Below the pieces are notes generated by a model that saw only the letters and a list, made by a program, of their open reading frames with translations, was not told the DNA's origin and searched no databases. The translations under genes were made by a program, and so were the position numbers. Below, in pieces: positions 58,629-64,000 of a stretch of DNA of 64,000 bases (positions within the stretch are counted from its first letter, which is position 1; each line of letters begins with the position of its first letter). The stretch covers positions 42,949,834 to 43,013,833 of the forward strand of contig CM033745.1 of the NCBI GenBank assembly GCA_019671005.1, in the 5' to 3' direction. This DNA comes from Hibiscus mutabilis. Taxonomy: Eukaryota; Streptophyta; Magnoliopsida; Malvales; Malvaceae.

Positions 58629-61600
58629 TGTATCACCCCAAATTCTAGTCTAGAAGAATTGGAGTTAAAATTGTATAAGTTGATAGCTTAATTGAATTAA
58701 GAATTAAGCTAAATTGAATAGTTAAGGGCCTAATTGAAAGAATAAATGAAATAAGTGACCAAATTAGAATGCCTACGATGAATTAAAAGAGAAAGATTGA
58801 GATGGCATGATAAATATCATGAACCTCTTATTTACCCTTGGCTAATCACATGATTAGTAACTAATCAAGGGACAATTGAGACAAATCACATGATTAATTG
58901 AATAGGCAACTATCTTGTTTGGCTGAAAAAAGGAGAAGAGAAAATTGAGAGAAAAAGCTAAGGAAAACACCATTGAAGAAAGAATTTAAGCTTGCATGTG
59001 TAGTGATTTTTCGAGGAAATTAAGCAAGAAGCAAAGTAAGTATAGTTCTTCTTGTGATTAATTGAATAGGCAACTATCTTGTTGAAATTAGACTGTTTTT
59101 GATGATTATTGATGGAATTAGACTTTGAATATGTTGTTAGCTGATTACATGGTTGTTGAATCATGCAAAATGGAAGAATGAAACTAGGTACAAGGCTGGA
59201 AATTATGTGTTCATGCTAGTGAAATAAACCTAGGTTGCTGGAAATTTGTATTGTGATGTTAAAATGGAAATTGAATGATTTGAATATGAAATTGAGCTAA
59301 GGAAATAATGAATTGATGATGATCATGAATAGGTAATGTAAAGAAGAGGTTAAACAAGTTGAATTGTAGGTAAACAATGCTGGAAATGAAGGATAAGAAC
59401 GTGAACATAGTTATATAATCTAGAAACTGTTTTGTGATATTGAAATTGAGTAAACATGCAAGATTAGGCTTTGTAATCAACTTGCCCTGTTTTGACAGCC
59501 TTTTTTAATGAACAAAAATGGACCTAATATGTTTATAATGTCATATGAAATGAATTATAGGGCCAAGACATTGGATAAAATGGATTAAAGGCATTAAAAT
59601 GTGAATAGATGCAATCTGCCCAGAATTGCTCTCTTCTGGGCAGCGACTTTGAAAATTCACCAAAAATTGTAAAGTTTGAATTCAGGGATGAAATTTTAAT
59701 GACATGATCCTTAATATGTCTATTTTCATTAGGTGGAAACAGAATTGAAAACTGGGTCCTATACTGAAAACTGTAAATAGGAATTTCTGGACAGTACAAA
59801 CTGTCCAAGCAGTGTAATTGCCCTGTATTTGAACAATAAACTGTATTAAATGGATACGAAGTAAAATTTAAGTCTTACATGGTCTTATATGAAATTTTGT
59901 AAGCTTTCCAACGGTGTATAGAAATCGAAATTCTGACGTACGAATTAAAAGATATGGCTATTTAAAGGGACAGTGTGGAAACTGCCAGGCAGCAGTGTCC
60001 TGGACAATTTGGGACTGTTTTTGCACCTAATAAGAAACTGTTTCTAAAACAGTTTTGGGACATTGTAATCTGTCCAATTATGCTTTAAAACGAAGTAATA
60101 ACAATTTGAAGATGAATTGGTAAGAAATGCTTAAAAAGAAGCATAAAAACAGTAGCTAAATGTTAGGTAAAATGTAATAACATTGCTACTATGATTGTGT
60201 GATATATTGTGTTTGTTTTGATGGAATGTGAATGTATTTATGCTTGCTAGATCAAGAGCAGCAGTTTGGGGAAGAAGAGGATAGGAGTGGACATCCCAAA
60301 GCTAGTGGCAAAGGGATTTGGATCCAAGATAGTTGAATTGCTAGGAGTATTGTTTAAATGAAATGTTAATGCCATGTATCAACTTAAAGTATATTTGGCT
60401 AATTAAGGGAAGAATGAAATGTATGATAACATGATTGATGCTATGATCTTTGAGTTTACTTGAGTGTTAAGCAATTATGATCAAAAGCTTGTCATGTGCA
60501 TTGCTTATGCCTAAGGTATGAACTGGCATGCTTGCTTGGAGAATAAGGTACGCACAATGCATACATATGCTTGTGTTGTTAATGTTATACATGGTTGATT
60601 GAATTGAATGATATGGACAGTTATGTATCGGGAGTTAAGACTCCATAAGCCTAAGGGCTTGGCCTTGAATGGCTTATTGATGTATTGAATCATGAAATGA
60701 ATGAAACTTAAATGAAATGGATAATCAACAACCTTGGTAGCTAGTTTGATAGATAGGAGGGCATGCCTTAGAATCCTGAGCTCATATTTGCACTACGGTG
60801 CATATTGGCACTACGGTGCTTATTGGTACGACGGTACATATTGGCACTACGGTGCATATTGGCACTTTGGTGCATATTGGCACTTCGGTGCATATTGTTA
60901 AGATTTGATTATGTAGTAAGCTACTTACCAAGGAGGTTGTAAAAGGAATTAATAAATCAAATGAACATTGCTTGTATTGTAAGAAAGTTGTATGAACTTC
61001 ATTGCTTTGAAAGATGACACATGAATAGTTGCTAAACTTGTTTCTTGTCATGGAAGAAATGTATGTTGATGGCTTTATGTTTTATTTCCTAATCGATGAT
61101 TGTAACATTGGTTGCTTGTCACTTAAGATAGATGTTCGAATGGTACATGAGTTTCATGATGAATGATGCTATGTTGATTGTGTAAAATGTGAAGCTTGCT
61201 TATGTTCTCCTATGCAATTCGAATAGCAAGTATCATGTATTGATGGTCTTAATGCTTGGATTACATGTAAACTTGGACTGATATGCTTTGAAAAATGGAC
61301 TAGAATTAGTGTTACCTCACTAAGTACATATCTTGCACTTACCACTCTACTCTTCATTCTTCTCATAACAGATTAAAGAATACTTCAAGAGGATATCTTG
61401 GGTTTGAAGCAACACTTGAGGCAAGCTTAAAAGTATGAATCATACTCTTTGTATACTCCTAGTTTGGTGGCAGTAGATTATGTAATAGATAGCTTTGATC
61501 ATGCATTTTGTGGTGTTGTTAAGGCTAGTATGTGTAATGTTTTTGATGGGCCTATTATGTAATCTATTTGGATGATTTAAAACTATGTTTGAACTAAGGT

Positions 61601-62420
61601 GATGTATATATGAAATGGAAGTTGTGCATATGGTAATTAAAATCCAATGTTTGATGGAATTATGTATGATTCTAATATAGAACCAATGTGTGATGATATC
61701 TTGTCTAAATTGAATGCTAAACTTATGTTGTATGTTCATGCATTTACTCCTATATCCATTGACATGATTCGACAATATAGAGACTAAGGCTAAGGTATGT
61801 CAAGCATGCATTATCAATGTACTAATCAAGTATGCTATGTAATGTGATAACTTGATTGTAAAGAAACAATATGCAATATGATTAGGATTCCAAGTTGATT
61901 CGAATAGAAGCATGAATGTGTAATAAGACATAAGTTAGATGCTTTGTGTTAATCATGTTAATTGGTTGTTTAGATAGTAACTTAAGGTGCAAGTAAGCTA
62001 GTTCAAAGCATGTTTAGTGAATCCCCTAGAGTTGTTCGAATAGGGTATATATAATTGAAATAAGAATGAAAAATGAGATCATGTTTGATAGTAACTTAAT
62101 GTAATGTATAACACATTTGAATTGCTGTTTGAATGAATCTATGCAATTTAAATGGAATGTTAATATGGCAATGGTAACTTATATTATAAGTAAAGAATGA
62201 AACAAAATGGTACTCAAATTTGTACGCTATGTATGATGTGGCTTTGCCTAAAGTGAATTGATGTGTTGTTTGTATGTTTGAAAGGTTTAGATTGGGTTAC
62301 TTGCGTATCAAGTCAAGTATCCCAAGGTTACTTGTTGACAAGTAACCTATCAATCGCTTTGTTTCGTTCAGGTAACGCTCTGGATCCGGATTGCGGCTAA
62401 CCCGGGGATGGGGTGTTACA
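58629..62420 (+). mobile_element. F-type 3' LTR (3,792 bp)
   Basis: It starts TGTATCACCCC (one change from the sister LTR) and ends GGGTGTTACA at 62420. It has the inverted repeat at 59616-59643 and the anchor at about 60757. The 18-bp array is at 60783-60890. It lacks about 53 bp matching 51410-51462, including the gttagg-type palindrome. A copied 29-bp segment at 58891-58919 replaces the expected sequence. Confidence 0.93.
60783..60890 (+). repeat. 18-bp minisatellite, six copies (F 3' LTR)
   Basis: Units of the form catattggcactacggtg start at 60783, 60801, 60819, 60837, 60855 and 60873. The variants differ from those in the 5' LTR. Confidence 0.96.
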
Positions 62421-63592
62421 TACGGTCATGGACTTATTAGTCCCTTGTTAATGTAAGTCAAATGTCCAAATGGTACTGCTAGTACATCTGCTTGTTAATG
62501 GTTAGTTTGGTACTTTGTGTACCATTGTTTTGGTACTCGGTGTACTGCCTGTTTGATATAGATTTATTGGATTTGAGTATCTAGGTAGTTGCTTGAGTCT
62601 CAAGGCTGAATTAAACGAAGTATAAAAGTCTATAGATTACTGAGAAATCAAGTCTGCTATGTTTGAAACAAAAGAAATAATAACTACTATAGTGGATTTC
62701 TGGATTAGAAGGTTAATTATAGACATGTTAAGATACTTGATTGATCGTATAATCCCTTGAAATTTTAAAACGATAAGATACATGCTTTAATCTAAAGGTA
62801 TGTGATGATATACACATTGGATTAAATGATTCCTCGAAAATAGAGATATGTTATGCTTCATCCAGTAAATCGAATGGATGCTTGAATTAAAAGATATGTT
62901 ATGAATCGTCTATTAGATCGAATGATTGCTTGCAATGAAAGAATGTGATGATGTATATGTAAGATTAGTGTTTGCTTGCAATAAAAGAAAAGTGATGATA
63001 CATACTAGATCAGTGCTAGCTTGTAATAAAAGAAAGGTGATGATATATTGTTAAATCGAATACTTTCTTGCGTTTAAAAGAAAGGTTGTTGGATATAACA
63101 AAGATCATACCTTGGTGACAATAGTGAAACTTTATACGATTGAGAGTTTATAATCAAGAAGTTTATGAATCATAGTTTTAAATTATTGTTGAGTATACTT
63201 GAATAGTTAAACATTGACTAAATTGTTGTCAAGGCCTAAAATTGGGTTAAATCACTAAGTGATTGACAAGTTAAAGGTATAGATTATCAAGGGTATCACT
63301 TTTCTTGAAGCACAGATTTTAATAGGCTAATGTAAAGGGTTAATGTATGGCTTGAACATAAGATTGTTTAAGTCTAATCAAGAGTAAACTCGAATACTAG
63401 AGAAGTGTAGAATGCTTGTTCGATTGAGCATTAAATAAACTTATAAATTAATTAGGGTAACCGAATGATAAGATAGAAGTATGTATGAGATAGCAATTAT
63501 ATGCTAATTGATCATGTTATGATACATGCTGAATTGAATATTTATTTGCAATGTAAGACCTGTTATGATACATACTAGATTGAATATCCACT
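62421..63592 (+). mobile_element. G-like LTR fragment
   Basis: No coding sequence. It begins with the cassette side of a G-like core: ggactt/agtcc, then ggtac...gtacc words at about 62495-62545 and a tatctaggtag...gagtctcaagg block at 62577-62612. That matches 11650-11830 in reverse orientation. A 46-bp array lies at 62860-63085. It was probably the sequence into which F inserted. It ends where a C-type LTR starts. Confidence 0.55.
62860..63085 (+). repeat. Imperfect 46-bp tandem array, about five copies
   Basis: The word gcttg followed by aat and aaaag recurs at about 62880, 62928, 62974, 63019 and 63065 (spacings 48, 46, 45, 46), with gtgatgata between. Confidence 0.8.
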
Positions 63593-64000
63593 TGTAATAT
63601 CCTCAAATCTAGTATAAAAGAAGTTACTACAATGCCTTCTTTTAATCCCTAATTGATTGAAAGAAGGGTATTAAATCTAGTTATTAAGGACTAGAATGGT
63701 ATAATTGAAAAAGTGGTAACCTAATGTATAAGTGACCAAACCGAAACAATTGACAAATTGAAGGAATGCATGCAAAATTCTCACATTCCTAAAATGACCC
63801 TACACATGTCATTTATTAGGGGATAATTAAGGATGAATTAGTTATTTAAGGGGAGAATTATTTGATGAATTATCACCATCTTTCTCATTCTGGCCGGGTA
63901 GGAGAGAAAGGGGAATTGAGTGAGAAAGCTCTCTAGTCTTAGATTCAAGCTTGAATTTGGTGAAATTGGAGTTGCTAGCGTTAATATAATCTTGATAGGA
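63593..64000 (+). mobile_element. C-type LTR, 5' end, cut by window edge
   Basis: It starts TGTAATATCCTCAAATCTAG and follows the C LTR start (as in the reverse complement of 16620-17038) to the last base of the window. Confidence 0.88.

Larger units (their letters stand above)
49713..62420 (+). mobile_element. Element F: two complete LTRs, degenerate interior (12.7 kb)
   Basis: 5' LTR 49713-53537, PBS 53543, gag, protease, RT, RNase H, integrase, chromodomain, purine tract, 3' LTR 58629-62420. Hand count of the first 230 LTR bases gives about 7 differences. The left LTR also serves as the 3' LTR of the truncated copy before it, so there is no host flank on the left and no target duplication can be expected. 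The right flank starts tacgg. Confidence 0.88.

Noticed and set aside
62421..62425. Target duplication of element F
   Set aside because: The left LTR is preceded by another F interior, so no matching five bases exist on that side.
1..64000. A new defence, toxin or biosynthetic system
   Set aside because: No protein outside retrotransposon gag-pol could be recognised on either strand.

Overview
The window is a repeat-dense, AT-rich block of a flowering-plant nuclear genome, most likely from a eudicot. I could not name the species. It holds no recognisable host gene, tRNA, rRNA or intact open reading frame of host type. Almost every base belongs to long-terminal-repeat (LTR) retrotransposons of the Ty3/gypsy type. 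They show the order gag, protease, reverse transcriptase (RT), RNase H, integrase, chromodomain. They also carry primer-binding sites (PBS) for initiator-Met tRNA, purine-rich tracts ending in GGGGGAG, and very long LTRs (about 3.4-3.8 kb where complete) that begin TGTAAYA and end TGTTACA. This fits chromoviruses, probably the Tekay/Del clade. One element differs: an Athila-type copy with a tRNA-Asp PBS.

I use my own letters for LTR families. C starts TGTAATATCCTC. D starts TGTAACRCCCTAAAATT. E starts TGTAATACCCCAAATCATG. F starts TGTAACACCCCAAATTCTAG. G starts TGTAACATCCC. H is known only from its 3' part. Layout: 1-563, start of an E-type LTR (minus) sitting inside RNase H of element A. 564-6419, element A (minus; pol fragment, gag start, PBS, complete C-type LTR). 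6420-14712, patchwork of G, C and D LTR pieces. 14713-25299, element C (minus), the most complete minus-strand copy. 25300-30257, a D LTR fused to a chromodomain fragment and an H LTR. 30262-31649, H PBS and gag. 31650-49157, element E (plus), whose 5' LTR holds a D solo LTR, an Athila element running into a 100-N gap, and an inverted F solo LTR. 49158-49712, tail of a lost F-type copy. 49713-62420, a two-LTR element F (plus). 62421-63592, a G-like LTR piece. 63593-64000, the start of a C-type LTR.

All coding regions are broken by stops and frameshifts, several at catalytic residues, so these are dead copies. Longest surviving reading stretch: 355 codons of integrase core plus chromodomain in element C (17051-18118). 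Two solo LTRs have exact 5-bp target duplications, giving firm evidence of nesting and of LTR-LTR recombination.

I found no new gene system. The most interesting pattern is in the LTRs: six families that differ at their ends share one core, an anchor built on GGCATGCC and GAGCTC, next to a family-specific cassette of short repeats, plus a set of inverted repeats kept upstream. Several internal minisatellites and microhomology junctions are also recorded. Identities and divergences quoted are hand counts.
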